The position numbers and the translations under genes are program-made. A stretch of DNA of 64,000 nucleotides, from positions 1 through 64,000 of the forward strand of contig JAKPTX010000140.1 of the NCBI GenBank assembly GCA_029570835.1. The letters run 5' to 3'. How positions within the stretch are numbered: the stretch's first letter is position 1; the number at the start of each line of letters is the position of its first letter. Source of the DNA: Bacteroidota bacterium. Its GTDB lineage: Bacteria; Bacteroidota; Bacteroidia; Bacteroidales; WCHB1-69. This document shows, in pieces, positions 21,550-32,220 of this stretch. The notes under the pieces are model-generated. The model did not search any database and was not told the origin of the DNA. It was given only the letters and a program-made list of their open reading frames with translations.

Positions 21550-23604
21550 ATGAAAATTCAAATTGTATCAATTGTAATGGGAATATTAATCTTATTTGCA
21601 TCATGTAAGGAGAAAACAAAAGAGAATCAAAGGGAACTTACTTCCGGAATTAACGTAGAAAACATGGATACTACCGTTTCTCCGGCAGTTGATTTTTATC
21701 GTTATGCCACCGGCGGCTGGATGGATAAAAATCCGTTGACCCCGGAATATTCTCGTTTTGGAACATTTGACCAACTCGCAGAAAATAATAAAGTCCAACT
21801 CAAGGAGTTGATCACCGATATAGCTGCAGAACAACACGAAACAGGAACAATCAAACAAAAAATCGGTGATTTGTACAATATAGGTATGGATACGACAAAA
21901 ATTGAGCAACAGGGAGCTGAACCCATTCAAAATGAGCTACAAAAAATTGCTAACCTACGCTCTTTAAAAGAATTACCTCAACTGCTGGGAGAGATCCATT
22001 TGGAAGGAAGTGCTCCTCTTTTCGGTCTTTTTGGAGAGGCAGATCCTAAAAATAGCAAAATGAATATTGCCTGGATCTGGCAAACCGGTTTGGGAATCGG
22101 AGAAAAGGAATACTATACAGATCCTGCAATGGCAAAAATCAGAGAGGAATATGTTCAGTTTATGACTACCCTATTCCAACTCTCCGGCTACACTAAAATT
22201 GTCAAAGCAGAAGGAAAAGAGAAAGCATTGGCAGAAAAAGTGTTGGCTTTTGAAACCCAAATGGCAAAAGCATTTATGGATAAAGAAGTGTTGAGAGATC
22301 CTAACCAAACCTACAACTTAAAAACAATTGATGAGTGGCAAAAAATGGTTCCTTCATTCGATGTTAAAAGCTATCTCAAAACCCTCAAATTGGATCAATT
22401 GAATGAGATCAATATAGGAACACTCGACTATTTTGCTCAATTGAATCCCATTTTAACAAAAAACAATATTGAAACAATCAAAGCATACCTGGCATGGCAC
22501 GTTATCAATGATGCAGCACCCTACTTGAGTAAAGGATTTTATGAAAGTTCGTTCAATTTTTACGGAAAAGTTTTATCAGGTAAAGAGTCTGATAAACCAC
22601 GTTGGAAAAAAGTAGTTGAAACTGTTGATGGTGCTTTAGGAGAGGCTGTCGGACAAATGTATGTAGAGCGCTATTTTCCACCTGAAGCCAAAGCCAGAAT
22701 GGAAAAATTAGTTGAAAATCTGACCATTGCCATGGAAGAGCGCTTTAATCAGCTTACCTGGATGGAAGAAGTAACCAAGCAAAAAGCAATTGCAAAACTA
22801 CATGGTATGATTGTAAAAATAGGTTATCCTGATAAATGGAGAGATTACAGCAATCTTGAAATCAATCATGACAGTTACTACGCCAATATTGTTCGTTCCA
22901 GAATTTTCGAAAACAACTACGAACTCTCTAAAATCGGTAAACCGACCGATCCGACACGCTGGTACATGACCCCACAAACTGTCAATGCATACTACAACCC
23001 CAGTACTAACGAAATCTGTTTCCCTGCCGGTATTTTACAACCTCCTTTCTTTGACCTCAACGCTGATGATGCCGTGAACTACGGCGCCATTGGTGTAGTG
23101 ATTGGTCATGAAATGACTCACGGATTTGATGATGCGGGTCGTTACTACGACATAGATGGAAACTTGAATGACTGGTGGACCTCTAACGACAGTCTCCATT
23201 TTGCAGAAAGAGCTCAGGTATTGATCGATTATTACAATCAGATCGAAGTGCTTCCTAACCTATACGCCAATGGTGTATTCACTTTAGGCGAAAACATCGC
23301 AGATAATGGTGGGGTGAATATCTCCTTTACTGCTTTACAAAGAGCCATAAAAGAGGGCAATATCCAACAAGAAATGGATGGATTTAGTGCTGAGGAGCGC
23401 TTCTTTATTGCTTACGCCATGGTTTGGGCAGGCAATATCAGAGATGAGGAGATTATCAGAAGAACTAAAGAGGATCCTCACTCCTTAGGAAAGTGGAGAG
23501 TAAACGGCTGCTTGCCTCACGTTACTCCATTTATCGAAACATTTAGTGTCAAAGAGGGTGATCCACTTTGGTTGGCACCTGAAAAGAGAGCTCAGATTTG
23601 GTAA
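21550..23604 (+). CDS. pepO: M13 family metallopeptidase (PepO/neprilysin-like)
   Basis: 684 aa; lipoprotein signal; VIGHEMTHGFDDAGR zinc motif, GENIADNGGV. Confidence 0.95.
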   Translation: MKIQIVSIVMGILILFASCKEKTKENQRELTSGINVENMDTTVSPAVDFYRYATGGWMDKNPLTPEYSRFGTFDQLAENNKVQLKELITDIAAEQHETGTIKQKIGDLYNIGMDTTKIEQQGAEPIQNELQKIANLRSLKELPQLLGEIHLEGSAPLFGLFGEADPKNSKMNIAWIWQTGLGIGEKEYYTDPAMAKIREEYVQFMTTLFQLSGYTKIVKAEGKEKALAEKVLAFETQMAKAFMDKEVLRDPNQTYNLKTIDEWQKMVPSFDVKSYLKTLKLDQLNEINIGTLDYFAQLNPILTKNNIETIKAYLAWHVINDAAPYLSKGFYESSFNFYGKVLSGKESDKPRWKKVVETVDGALGEAVGQMYVERYFPPEAKARMEKLVENLTIAMEERFNQLTWMEEVTKQKAIAKLHGMIVKIGYPDKWRDYSNLEINHDSYYANIVRSRIFENNYELSKIGKPTDPTRWYMTPQTVNAYYNPSTNEICFPAGILQPPFFDLNADDAVNYGAIGVVIGHEMTHGFDDAGRYYDIDGNLNDWWTSNDSLHFAERAQVLIDYYNQIEVLPNLYANGVFTLGENIADNGGVNISFTALQRAIKEGNIQQEMDGFSAEERFFIAYAMVWAGNIRDEEIIRRTKEDPHSLGKWRVNGCLPHVTPFIETFSVKEGDPLWLAPEKRAQIW

Positions 23605-23652
23605 CAGCAAATAAATAAACAGAAAATCCAAACAATTTAAAATACATAACCA

Positions 23653-24594
23653 ATGAAAAAATTAGCCGTCATCGCTTTTGGTGGGAATGCACTTCTCCGA
23701 AACAATCAAAAAGGAACTTATCAGGAACAACTGGAAAATGTGATGCAAACTTGCAAATCTCTGCGTCAATTTTACGAACATGACTATGAACTGGTGATTG
23801 GGCACGGAAATGGTCCGCAAGTGGGCAATGTAATGTTGCAGCATGATGCCGGAGAAAAGCAATACGGAGTAGCGGCAATGCCAATGGATTTGTGTGTTGC
23901 TGAAACCCAAGGATCGATTGCATACATGATTGAACTGGGTATGAGGCAAGTTTTTCATGAAAGAGGAATCGACAAACCGGTAATCTCTTTGGTTACTCAA
24001 GTGGTTGTGGATGAGAATGATCCCGCTTTCCAAAATCCGACCAAACCGGTTGGCCCCTACTACACCCGTGAAGAGGCTGCTCATTTCCAGGCTACTATTG
24101 GTGGAAAATATGCCGAAGATCCTAAAGGAAATGGTTGGAGAAAAGTAGTTCCATCACCTAAACCTCTTGAAATTAGCAATATAGAGACTGTAGGAGAGTT
24201 AGCCAGATCCGGCAAAGTGGTGATTACTTGCGGTGGTGGTGGTATTCCTGTGATCAAGGGAGAATCCGGAATAAAAGGGATAGAAGCGGTGATTGACAAG
24301 GACTTAGCCTCTGCTTTGGCAGCCGTGAAGTTGCAAGCTGATCAGTTTTACATCCTCACTGATGTACCCAAAGTGTATATCAACTTTAAAAAGGAAAATG
24401 AACAAGCGTTAGACCGAATCACCGTAGAAGAAGCCAAGAGCTACTTAGCTGCAGGTCATTTTACCGAAGGCTCTATGGCTCCTAAGATCCGGGCTGCTAT
24501 CTTTTATGTTGAAAATGGCGGAAAAGAGTGTATTATCACCGAGGCCAAATCATTGGAAGATCCCAAGGGAGGAACTCGCATTGTACCCAATTAA
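23653..24594 (+). CDS. arcC: Carbamate kinase
   Basis: 313 aa; AFGGNALLRNNQKGTYQEQ, GHGNGPQVGN, CGGGGIPVI, GSMAPKIRAAI. Confidence 0.95.
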   Translation: MKKLAVIAFGGNALLRNNQKGTYQEQLENVMQTCKSLRQFYEHDYELVIGHGNGPQVGNVMLQHDAGEKQYGVAAMPMDLCVAETQGSIAYMIELGMRQVFHERGIDKPVISLVTQVVVDENDPAFQNPTKPVGPYYTREEAAHFQATIGGKYAEDPKGNGWRKVVPSPKPLEISNIETVGELARSGKVVITCGGGGIPVIKGESGIKGIEAVIDKDLASALAAVKLQADQFYILTDVPKVYINFKKENEQALDRITVEEAKSYLAAGHFTEGSMAPKIRAAIFYVENGGKECIITEAKSLEDPKGGTRIVPN

Positions 24595-24606
24595 AAAAAC
24601 ACACGC

Positions 24607-24638
24607 TTTGACAAAAAAGCGATAAAGAACTAATTTTG
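24607..24638 (+). promoter_or_regulatory. Bacteroidetes-type promoter TTTG-N20-TAATTTTG
   Basis: TTTG 24607-24610, TAATTTTG 24631-24638, upstream of the CDS at 24734. Confidence 0.6.
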
Positions 24639-24733
24639 CCAAAAAATAACAAAAGAGGTGTGGATTTCCTCCCCCCCTTTTTTAACTTTTATAAAAAAAA
24701 AGACTCCAATAATAAACCTTAATTCTTAATAGT

Positions 24734-25603
24734 ATGAAAAGGATATTCAATTTTTTAATTTTGTTATTTTTATTAATGGGGGGAGCAGCCCAACCCGGTT
24801 CGGTAACAATTAAGTCATCTAATTTCAACCAACGCTTTTGGGTTTTCATTGACGATGTGCTTCAAAATCAGTACTCTGTAAACTCCATTCGCATCACGGG
24901 AATGAATATTCAACACCCTTATCGGTTGAGGATTGAGATGGATAGTCAGGATTACCCCATTGTTGGAAGGACCATTTTAGTGGATCAAAATTTTCGTCGT
25001 AACAATTTTGAAATTCTATATCGTAGCAATGGATTTATCCTAAAGAACAGTTTTTTTAATATCAACCCCATGGTTACTGTTCAACTGATCAGACCCAACT
25101 ACAACTATTCGAACGCCTATTACTCCTTCCTTTACCCCGGTTTTGGTAGTTATGGCAACTATTGGGGCAGTGGAGGAAATCAGCACTATTTAGGGAACAA
25201 TTATGGAAACCATCCCGGTAGTGGACATCATCCCGGAGGAGGCTATCCCGGAGGGGGTAATCATCCCGGTAGCGGACATCCCGGCGGAGGAAATTACAAT
25301 CCACCCCCAGCACCCTGTATGCCCACTGTTGAATTTAATCAGGCTCTACAATCTGTTCAGGGTAATAAAATGGAAAGCGGAAAGTTAAGTACCGCCAAAC
25401 AGGTAGCATCTCGTAATGGCGGAAGAATCTGTACTGAACAGATTAAGCAAATTACTCATCTCCTGACTTTTGAAAGTGATAAACTGGAATTTGCAAAGTA
25501 CGCGTACAAATACTGCAGCGACAAAGCAAATTATTACCGTGTAGCTGATGCGTTTTCGTTTCAGTCCTCAAAAGAGGAATTGTACAAATTTATCAATTAT
25601 TAA
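24734..25603 (+). CDS. Secreted DUF4476-domain protein with Gly/His/Pro-rich linker
   Basis: 289 aa; signal peptide; linker NHPGSGHHPGGGYPGGGNHPGSGHPGGG; C-terminal DUF4476-like region ending KEELYKFINY. Confidence 0.75.
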   Translation: MKRIFNFLILLFLLMGGAAQPGSVTIKSSNFNQRFWVFIDDVLQNQYSVNSIRITGMNIQHPYRLRIEMDSQDYPIVGRTILVDQNFRRNNFEILYRSNGFILKNSFFNINPMVTVQLIRPNYNYSNAYYSFLYPGFGSYGNYWGSGGNQHYLGNNYGNHPGSGHHPGGGYPGGGNHPGSGHPGGGNYNPPPAPCMPTVEFNQALQSVQGNKMESGKLSTAKQVASRNGGRICTEQIKQITHLLTFESDKLEFAKYAYKYCSDKANYYRVADAFSFQSSKEELYKFINY

Positions 25604-25607
25604 ATGA

Positions 25608-26018
25608 TCACCAACGATGCGGATCGTTGGCGTCCCATGCCTGAAAGAGTAGTTCTTTGTGAATGGTGCGTACCAAAAAAAGAAAAACATCCAACTTATT
25701 GTCTGCAAACCAGAGGATTGCATCATCTTCTTTCCGACAGGCTGCTGCAAAGAGCGACAGTAGATGTGCTTTATGATCTATCAACCATTGAATGGCGTGG
25801 GGTTCTCCTTTAATCGCATTGCATAAAACGGCAAATTCAGGATAGCCATTTTTTAGCAACCAATTAAATGCATCATCATCGGAGTGGATTGCCGCTGAAA
25901 AGGCTACCAACTCCGGAAATCCATTCTCCATCAAAAAACGCGCAAACTTGCCGTCCCCATCCAAACTTTGGTTGAGTGCCATCAATATCTTTACATCATA
26001 ATCGGAAAGACAATGCAT
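25608..26018 (-). CDS. Conserved hypothetical repeat protein
   Basis: 136 aa, fills the gap between two genes; internal repeats (AFNWLLKNGYPEFAVLCNAI / AIQWLIDHKAHLLSLFAAA / AILWFADNKLDVFLFLVRTI). Confidence 0.65.
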   Translation of the reverse strand: MHCLSDYDVKILMALNQSLDGDGKFARFLMENGFPELVAFSAAIHSDDDAFNWLLKNGYPEFAVLCNAIKGEPHAIQWLIDHKAHLLSLFAAACRKEDDAILWFADNKLDVFLFLVRTIHKELLFQAWDANDPHRW

Positions 26019-26022
26019 CTTT

Positions 26023-27657
26023 TTAACTTTTTAGACCTACTGTTTTGTTAAACACTAATTTTTCTTTTGTTGAATCCGAGTCTACACAGAAATACCCAAT
26101 ACGTTCAAACTGGTAGTAAGGATGTTGAGACTCGTTCTCCATACATTTTTCTATAAAGGCTTGTCTCACAATCAACGAATCCGGATTAATATAATCCAAA
26201 AAAGTTTTACCTTCTTCGGTATTATCCGGTTCAGGAACGGTAAAGAGTTTATCGAACAAACGAACTTCAGCGGGGAGAGCATGAGCCGTAGACAACCAAT
26301 GGATGGTTGCTTTCACCTTCCGGTTACTTTGTGCCATACCACTCTTTGTTTCAGGATCATAAGTCGCATGAATTTCAACAATATTGCCATCCTCATCCTT
26401 TACAATATGGGTACACTTGATGATATAAGCGTATTTTAATCGCACTTCGCCTCCTATGGTCAGTCTGAAGAATTTCTTGTCGGCATTTTCTCTAAAATCA
26501 CTTCTTTCAATCCAAAGCTCCTTAGAAAATGGCATCTCTCTGGTTCCTCCTTCCGGATCTTCAGGATTATTTACTGCTTGCAATATCTCTACCTGACCTT
26601 CAGGATAGTTGTCGATAATCAATTTAACCGGATCTAGCACTGCCATTCTGCGTTGCGCAACCTTGTTCAAGTGTTCTCTGGCACAAAATTCCAACAGATT
26701 CAGATCGATTACATTTTCACGTTTTGCAACTCCCACGGTTTCAGCAAAATTACGGATTGATTCCGGAGAATATCCTCTTCTTCTCAATCCGGATATGGTT
26801 GGCATTCTAGGGTCATCCCATCCGGAAACATATTTTTCACTAACCAACTGGAGTAATTTCCGCTTACTCATTATGGTATAATTCAAATTGAGACGCGCAA
26901 ACTCAATCTGTTGGGGATGGTGTATTCTTAACACTTTACAAAACCAGTCATAAAGTGGTCTGTGCACCTCAAACTCAAGCGTACAGATAGAATGGGTAAT
27001 TCCTTCGATCGAATCGCTTTGTCCATGCGCATAGTCATACATGGGATAGATACACCAATCATTTCCCGTTCTGTGATGTTCTGCAAAAAGCACACGATAC
27101 ATGATAGGGTCTCTCATGTGCATATTGGGTGAACTCATATCCACTTTAGCTCTCAGGACCACTTCTCCTTCTGCGAACTCTCCGGCTCTCATTTTTCTAA
27201 AGAGTTGAAGATTTTCCTCAATCGGTGTATTTCTATACTTACTTTCAATACCCGGTTTAGTGGGTGTGCCTCGCTCCAGACTGATCTGTTCTTGCGAAGA
27301 AAAGTCAACATAAGCCAACCCTTCCCGGATCATCTGTTCAGCCCACTGGTACAACTGTTCAAAGTAATCAGAAGCGTAAAACTCAGCATCCCACTGGAAT
27401 CCTAACCATTGAATATCCTCTTTGATGGAATCCACATATTCCACATCCTCTTTTGTTGGATTGGTATCATCAAATCGGAGGTTGCACAGACCTTTATATT
27501 TCTGTGCTAATCCAAAGTTAAGGCAAATCGATTTTGCGTGTCCAATATGCAGATACCCATTCGGTTCCGGGGGAAATCGGGTATGCACTCTGGATTCGTT
27601 TTTGCCATTTTTTAAATCTTCGTCAATGATCTCTTCAATAAAGTTTCTCGGTCCCAT
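26023..27657 (-). CDS. glnS: Glutaminyl-tRNA synthetase (start moved to [11 protein letters not shown])
   Basis: [39 protein letters not shown] motifs. The ORF-track start at 27687 would lie in or upstream of a CAAAAGTA (TACTTTTG) promoter box at 27677-27684. Confidence 0.95.
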   Translation of the reverse strand: MGPRNFIEEIIDEDLKNGKNESRVHTRFPPEPNGYLHIGHAKSICLNFGLAQKYKGLCNLRFDDTNPTKEDVEYVDSIKEDIQWLGFQWDAEFYASDYFEQLYQWAEQMIREGLAYVDFSSQEQISLERGTPTKPGIESKYRNTPIEENLQLFRKMRAGEFAEGEVVLRAKVDMSSPNMHMRDPIMYRVLFAEHHRTGNDWCIYPMYDYAHGQSDSIEGITHSICTLEFEVHRPLYDWFCKVLRIHHPQQIEFARLNLNYTIMSKRKLLQLVSEKYVSGWDDPRMPTISGLRRRGYSPESIRNFAETVGVAKRENVIDLNLLEFCAREHLNKVAQRRMAVLDPVKLIIDNYPEGQVEILQAVNNPEDPEGGTREMPFSKELWIERSDFRENADKKFFRLTIGGEVRLKYAYIIKCTHIVKDEDGNIVEIHATYDPETKSGMAQSNRKVKATIHWLSTAHALPAEVRLFDKLFTVPEPDNTEEGKTFLDYINPDSLIVRQAFIEKCMENESQHPYYQFERIGYFCVDSDSTKEKLVFNKTVGLKS

Positions 27658-27777
27658 ATCTTTAAATATTAACCTACAAAAGTACAAATAATATTTAACT
27701 CAAAGCCATTATCTCAATGATCATGAGAAAAAGATTTTTAGTTTAGCTCTTTTGATACTTATTTTTAAAATAAATCA

Positions 27778-27785
27778 TATCTTTG
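27778..27785 (+). promoter_or_regulatory. Candidate -7 box TATCTTTG for rfbA
   Basis: TAnnTTTG match 17 bp upstream of the start. Confidence 0.5.
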
Positions 27786-27802
27786 CAAAAAAATAAAGAT
27801 TT

Positions 27803-28663
27803 ATGAAAGGAATCGTTTTAGCCGGCGGGTCAGGAACGCGTTTACACCCCATTACGTTGGCAATGAGTAAACAATTGATGCCAATCTACGATAAGCCGAT
27901 GGTATATTATCCTATCTCTACACTCATGCAAGCGGGTATCAATGAGATTTTGATTATCTCTACGCCACATGATTTACCTCATTTTGAAAGATTATTAGGA
28001 GATGGTTCTGCTTTAGGTTGTCGTTTTGATTATGTAGCTCAACATGTACCCAACGGATTGGCTCAAGCCTTTGTTTTGGGGGAGCAATTTATTGGGAATG
28101 ATAAAGTTTCTCTTATTTTAGGAGACAATATCTTTTATGGTGCCGACTTTGAGGAGAACTTAATCAATAATAATGATCCCGTTGGAGGAATTGTTTTTGC
28201 TTATCATGTTTCGGATCCGGAACGTTACGGTGTGGTTGAATTTGACGAACATTTCAATGCCATATCGATTGAAGAAAAGCCTAAGAATCCAAAGTCAAGT
28301 TATGCTGTACCCGGACTCTATTTTTACGACAATAGTGTTGTAGAGGTAGCTAAGAACATTAAACCGAGTCAACGTGGTGAATACGAAATTACCGATGTGA
28401 ATAAGCATTACCTGGAGGCCAAGCAACTCAAAGTCTCCAAAATGCAAAGAGGTACTGCCTGGTTGGATACAGGGACTTTTAAATCTTTAATTGATGCCAC
28501 TCAATTTGTTCAGGTTATTGAGGATCGTCAGGGACAAAAGATTGGCTGCATTGAAGAAGTTGCCTATAAAATGGGCTTTATTGATGCCGCACAATTGGAA
28601 AAAATCGCCACACCTCTTCTGAAAAGCGGGTATGGCGAATATTTAATGCGTCTCTTATCGTAA
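27803..28663 (+). CDS. rfbA: Glucose-1-phosphate thymidylyltransferase
   Basis: 286 aa; [42 protein letters not shown]. Confidence 0.96.
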   Translation: MKGIVLAGGSGTRLHPITLAMSKQLMPIYDKPMVYYPISTLMQAGINEILIISTPHDLPHFERLLGDGSALGCRFDYVAQHVPNGLAQAFVLGEQFIGNDKVSLILGDNIFYGADFEENLINNNDPVGGIVFAYHVSDPERYGVVEFDEHFNAISIEEKPKNPKSSYAVPGLYFYDNSVVEVAKNIKPSQRGEYEITDVNKHYLEAKQLKVSKMQRGTAWLDTGTFKSLIDATQFVQVIEDRQGQKIGCIEEVAYKMGFIDAAQLEKIATPLLKSGYGEYLMRLLS

Positions 28664-29359
28664 TAGCTGATTAATATCACCTTGTACCTTTTCGTAATCT
28701 TCGGGAATACCAATGTCAATAAAATATCCATTGGAAACAATTCCGTAAACCGTTTTGTTCTTGACCTCTATTTCTAAAACATCTTTCTCAAAAGAGAATT
28801 TTTCTGCATTTACGGAGTTAACAATTTCTTTATCAACTATATATACTCCTGTGTTGATGAGTCCTGATTGGCAAAACCGTTTTTCCTGAAATTGAGTTAC
28901 TATTCCCGATTGATCCATTTCTACAGAACCATACCTGTCAAAGTTTTGAAGCTCTTTAAGTGACAAGGTTATTTTAGCTCTGCTCCGCTTATGAAAACTC
29001 GCTAATTCTCTTAAATCCGATTTAAAAAAACTGTCGCCATTCAACAAAAAGAAGGTTTCAGATTGGATGCTGTTTAAGGAAAATTTTACTGCTCCACCTG
29101 TTCCTAAAGGTTGATTCTCAATAGCATAAACCAACTCTACATCTTCAAACTTATCGCCAAAATACTCCATAATTGTTTCATGGCGATACCCTACACTAAG
29201 TACAACTCTATTTAATCCAAATGAGCTAATATATTTCAAAATATAATAAAGAAACGGCTTACCACCAACCGGAGCCATTGGTTTTGGTACGTCGGATATA
29301 ACTGATTGTAAGCGTGTTCCAAAACCTCCTGCGAGAATTATAGCCTCTTTACAAATCAT
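28655..29359 (-). CDS. hddC: Nucleotidyltransferase, likely D-glycero-alpha-D-manno-heptose 1-phosphate guanylyltransferase
   Basis: 234 aa; [36 protein letters not shown]; next to gmhA and hddA. Confidence 0.8.
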   Translation of the reverse strand: MICKEAIILAGGFGTRLQSVISDVPKPMAPVGGKPFLYYILKYISSFGLNRVVLSVGYRHETIMEYFGDKFEDVELVYAIENQPLGTGGAVKFSLNSIQSETFFLLNGDSFFKSDLRELASFHKRSRAKITLSLKELQNFDRYGSVEMDQSGIVTQFQEKRFCQSGLINTGVYIVDKEIVNSVNAEKFSFEKDVLEIEVKNKTVYGIVSNGYFIDIGIPEDYEKVQGDINQLLR

Positions 29360-29934
29360 GGCTTCAGAAACAATGTTGATTCAACAATCTCGCAAATAAT
29401 ATGACCTATCATTATATGGGACTCCTGTATACGCGGAGTATCGTTTGATGGCACATTAATCAAAATATCGGAAAGGTCTTTCATTTTTCCCCCTGTTGAA
29501 CCTGTTAACGATACTGTTTTCATACCTAAACGTTGGGCCTGCTCTATCGCTTTAATCACATTCTTTGAATTACCTGATGTACTCAGTCCAACAAGAATAT
29601 CACCATGATTCCCAACTCCTGCAATATATCTTGCAAAAACTTCGTCGTATGAGTAATCGTTTGCAACAGCAGTCATATATGATGTATTTACGTGGAGAGC
29701 TTCAGCAGCCAAAGGAGGGCGATCGTAATAAAAACGACCACTCAGCTCAGCAGCAAGATGTTGTGCATCGGCAGCTGAACCTCCGTTACCACAGAAAAGA
29801 ACCTTTTTTTTGTTTCTATAGGCTTCAATTATTATTTCAGCTGCATTTTCAATCGATTTCAGTAGTTTGTCAGAGTTTAAAATCTCTTTTTTAACCTCAA
29901 TCGAATCATTTATAATATTTGATATTCTGTTCAT
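29356..29934 (-). CDS. gmhA: Phosphoheptose isomerase (SIS domain)
   Basis: 192 aa; KVLFCGNGGSAADAQHLAAELSGRF, GLSTSGNSKNVIKAIEQA. Confidence 0.9.
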   Translation of the reverse strand: MNRISNIINDSIEVKKEILNSDKLLKSIENAAEIIIEAYRNKKKVLFCGNGGSAADAQHLAAELSGRFYYDRPPLAAEALHVNTSYMTAVANDYSYDEVFARYIAGVGNHGDILVGLSTSGNSKNVIKAIEQAQRLGMKTVSLTGSTGGKMKDLSDILINVPSNDTPRIQESHIMIGHIICEIVESTLFLKP

Positions 29935-29935
29935 A

Positions 29936-30961
29936 CTATTTTATAGTCCAAGTGGTTAAACCATAATTTACAAATTCATATCTGTGCAAAGATCCTCCAA
30001 ACTGTTTCAGTGCATTAATTACATTAAATCTCACATTTTCCGGACAATAAAAGACCATAAAACCTCCACCACCTGCACCACTTATTTTACCTCCGGTAGA
30101 ACCTGCCTCAATAGCAGCCTTATAAATTTCTTCAATCAAAGGCGTTGTGATACCTTTCGCCATTTTTTGTTTTTGTCTATGTCCGTAGTCTAATATTTCT
30201 CCTATTTTGTCTAGCTCCTCTTTTAAAATTGCCTCTTTCATCACAATGGCTTGATTTTTAATCTCATGCATCGCATTAACCGACTCCTGATTATTTTGTC
30301 TTACATTATCTTGTTGTCGGGAAATTATCTTAGCAGAATCACGGCTTGTGTCTGTATAGAATAGTAACATATTATGCGCAAGTTCGTTAAGTATTTTTGA
30401 TTTAATTCTCAACGGATTAATAATCACCTTATCATCATTATAAAACTCCATGAAGTTGATCCCGCCAAAAGTTGCAGCATACTGATCTTGTTTCCCACCG
30501 GCCATTCCAAGATCTTTCCTTTCGATTTCGTAAGCAAGATGTGCCAAATCGTAGTGTCCTAATGGGAGTCTTTTCCATTCGGCAAAGGCTCCTAAAATTG
30601 CCGTTACCAAAGTTGAAGATGTTCCCAATCCGCTACCGGCAGGAGCATCAACCCATGTAGTGAGTTCAAAACTTAAAGGTTTTTTGGTGTAGTCCTTAAC
30701 AATACGATTATATACACCTTTTGCCAAATCGAGCTTCCCATCAATGGGTAATGACATTTGCGAATCGTATTCAACTTTATCATTCTTGTCATACGCATGT
30801 ATAACTATTTTGCCGTCAGAACGCGGTATAATTGTAGCGTATGCGTACATGCTAATGGTTCCGTTCAAAATCGCACCGCCATACAGATCGCTATATGGTG
30901 ATACATCGCTGCCTCCACCTGCAAGACCGATTCTTAAGGGTGCTTTACTTCTAATAATCAT
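29936..30961 (-). CDS. hddA: GHMP kinase, likely D-glycero-alpha-D-manno-heptose 7-phosphate kinase
   Basis: 341 aa; RSKAPLRIGLAGGGSDVSPYSD, DAPAGSGLGTSSTLVTAILGAF, GAGGGGFMVFYC. Confidence 0.85.
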   Translation of the reverse strand: MIIRSKAPLRIGLAGGGSDVSPYSDLYGGAILNGTISMYAYATIIPRSDGKIVIHAYDKNDKVEYDSQMSLPIDGKLDLAKGVYNRIVKDYTKKPLSFELTTWVDAPAGSGLGTSSTLVTAILGAFAEWKRLPLGHYDLAHLAYEIERKDLGMAGGKQDQYAATFGGINFMEFYNDDKVIINPLRIKSKILNELAHNMLLFYTDTSRDSAKIISRQQDNVRQNNQESVNAMHEIKNQAIVMKEAILKEELDKIGEILDYGHRQKQKMAKGITTPLIEEIYKAAIEAGSTGGKISGAGGGGFMVFYCPENVRFNVINALKQFGGSLHRYEFVNYGLTTWTIK

Positions 30962-32097
30962 AATGTTATCTGTTTATAAACGGTTTGAATAGTATTTATC
31001 ATCCTTTCCCAAGAGTATTTTTGTTTTTCCTCTTTTATCCCCTGAACAAATTGTTCAGCCCTATTGTTGCTAAAGAAGTCGGCTATAGCATTGGCGATTT
31101 CTACTGTATCAATATCTACAACGTAGCCGACTTTACCATTAGGTACAATCTCTCCTAAGCCACCAACATTGGTAACAACCATTGGTTTTTCAAAATGGTA
31201 TGCTATCTGTGTAACACCACTTTGAGTAGCACTTTTATACGGTTGAACTACTAAAGAGGCGGCACCAAAGTATAAGTTTACTTCATTATCGGGGATAAAG
31301 TTAGGATAAACAATCACTCTATCTGTTAAATTCAATTTTTCTATCATTTGATAGTATTTTTCACTATCAGAATAAAACTCACCGGCAATAATTAATTTTA
31401 TAGGAAGAGTTTTAAGAATATCATTTGCAAAGGCTTCTAAAAGCAAGTCTAATCCTTTGTAATCACGAATCAATCCAAAGAAGAGAATATATTTGTAAGT
31501 ATCATCAAGTTTTAAGTGCTTGATTGACTCTTTAATTGTTAAAGATTTACCAAAATTATCGTAGAGTGGATGAGGGCATAGTTCTCTTGGCTTCGTTTCG
31601 TTAAAAAAAACCAAATCAGATTGCACGCTTTCCGACATTGATACAAATCCATCGACATGTTTAACAAACCAACGGGTAAATGTTTTGTCGCCAATTCGTT
31701 TTTCGTGTGGAACCACATTATCTAGGATTGATATAACTTTTGTATGACCGTTTTTTCTAATTTGCCTTGCAATAGTTCCAAAGCACGGACCCATAAACGG
31801 CAACCAGTATTTTATAATAACTACGTCGTATTTTTCTTTTCGTATTCGTCTGCCCACTTTAATCCAATTGAATGGATTAATTGAGTTTACTGTACGTTGA
31901 ATACTAACGTTACCTTCATATTTCCATTCAGCATATTGAGTTTTTCCTGGGAACAGAAATCCGGGATATTGTAGTTTGAAAGTTTCAATTTTTACGTCGT
32001 CGCCATTGTCTGCAAATGCTTTGGCTAATCGTTCGTTGTAAACAGCCAAACCGCCACGATAGGGATATGCAGTGCCGATAATTAATACTTTTGTCAT
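30958..32097 (-). CDS. Glycosyltransferase (GT4-like)
   Basis: 379 aa; YPYRGGLAVYNERLAKAFADNGDDV, YILFFGLIRDYKGLDLLLEAF, KPMVVTNVGGLGEIV. Confidence 0.88.
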   Translation of the reverse strand: MTKVLIIGTAYPYRGGLAVYNERLAKAFADNGDDVKIETFKLQYPGFLFPGKTQYAEWKYEGNVSIQRTVNSINPFNWIKVGRRIRKEKYDVVIIKYWLPFMGPCFGTIARQIRKNGHTKVISILDNVVPHEKRIGDKTFTRWFVKHVDGFVSMSESVQSDLVFFNETKPRELCPHPLYDNFGKSLTIKESIKHLKLDDTYKYILFFGLIRDYKGLDLLLEAFANDILKTLPIKLIIAGEFYSDSEKYYQMIEKLNLTDRVIVYPNFIPDNEVNLYFGAASLVVQPYKSATQSGVTQIAYHFEKPMVVTNVGGLGEIVPNGKVGYVVDIDTVEIANAIADFFSNNRAEQFVQGIKEEKQKYSWERMINTIQTVYKQITL

Positions 32098-32157
32098 AGG
32101 GGTATTGTTTCGGGTACAAAAGTACCTTTTTTATTTGTAAATTTCGCAAAAGTAATA

Positions 32158-32196
32158 AAAAAAGAGACCTATTTAGAAAAACGGGTCCCTTTTTTA
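32158..32196 (-). terminator. Rho-independent terminator closing the ribosomal-protein block after rpsE
   Basis: Minus strand AGGGACC ... GGTCTCT stem (one G-U) followed by a T run. Confidence 0.65.
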
Positions 32197-32220
32197 AAGT
32201 ATTAACCAAAATTTATTTAA

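Noticed and set aside
23653-24594. Arginine deiminase operon around carbamate kinase
   Set aside because: No arcA/argF-like genes adjacent; the kinase stands alone after the M13 peptidase gene.
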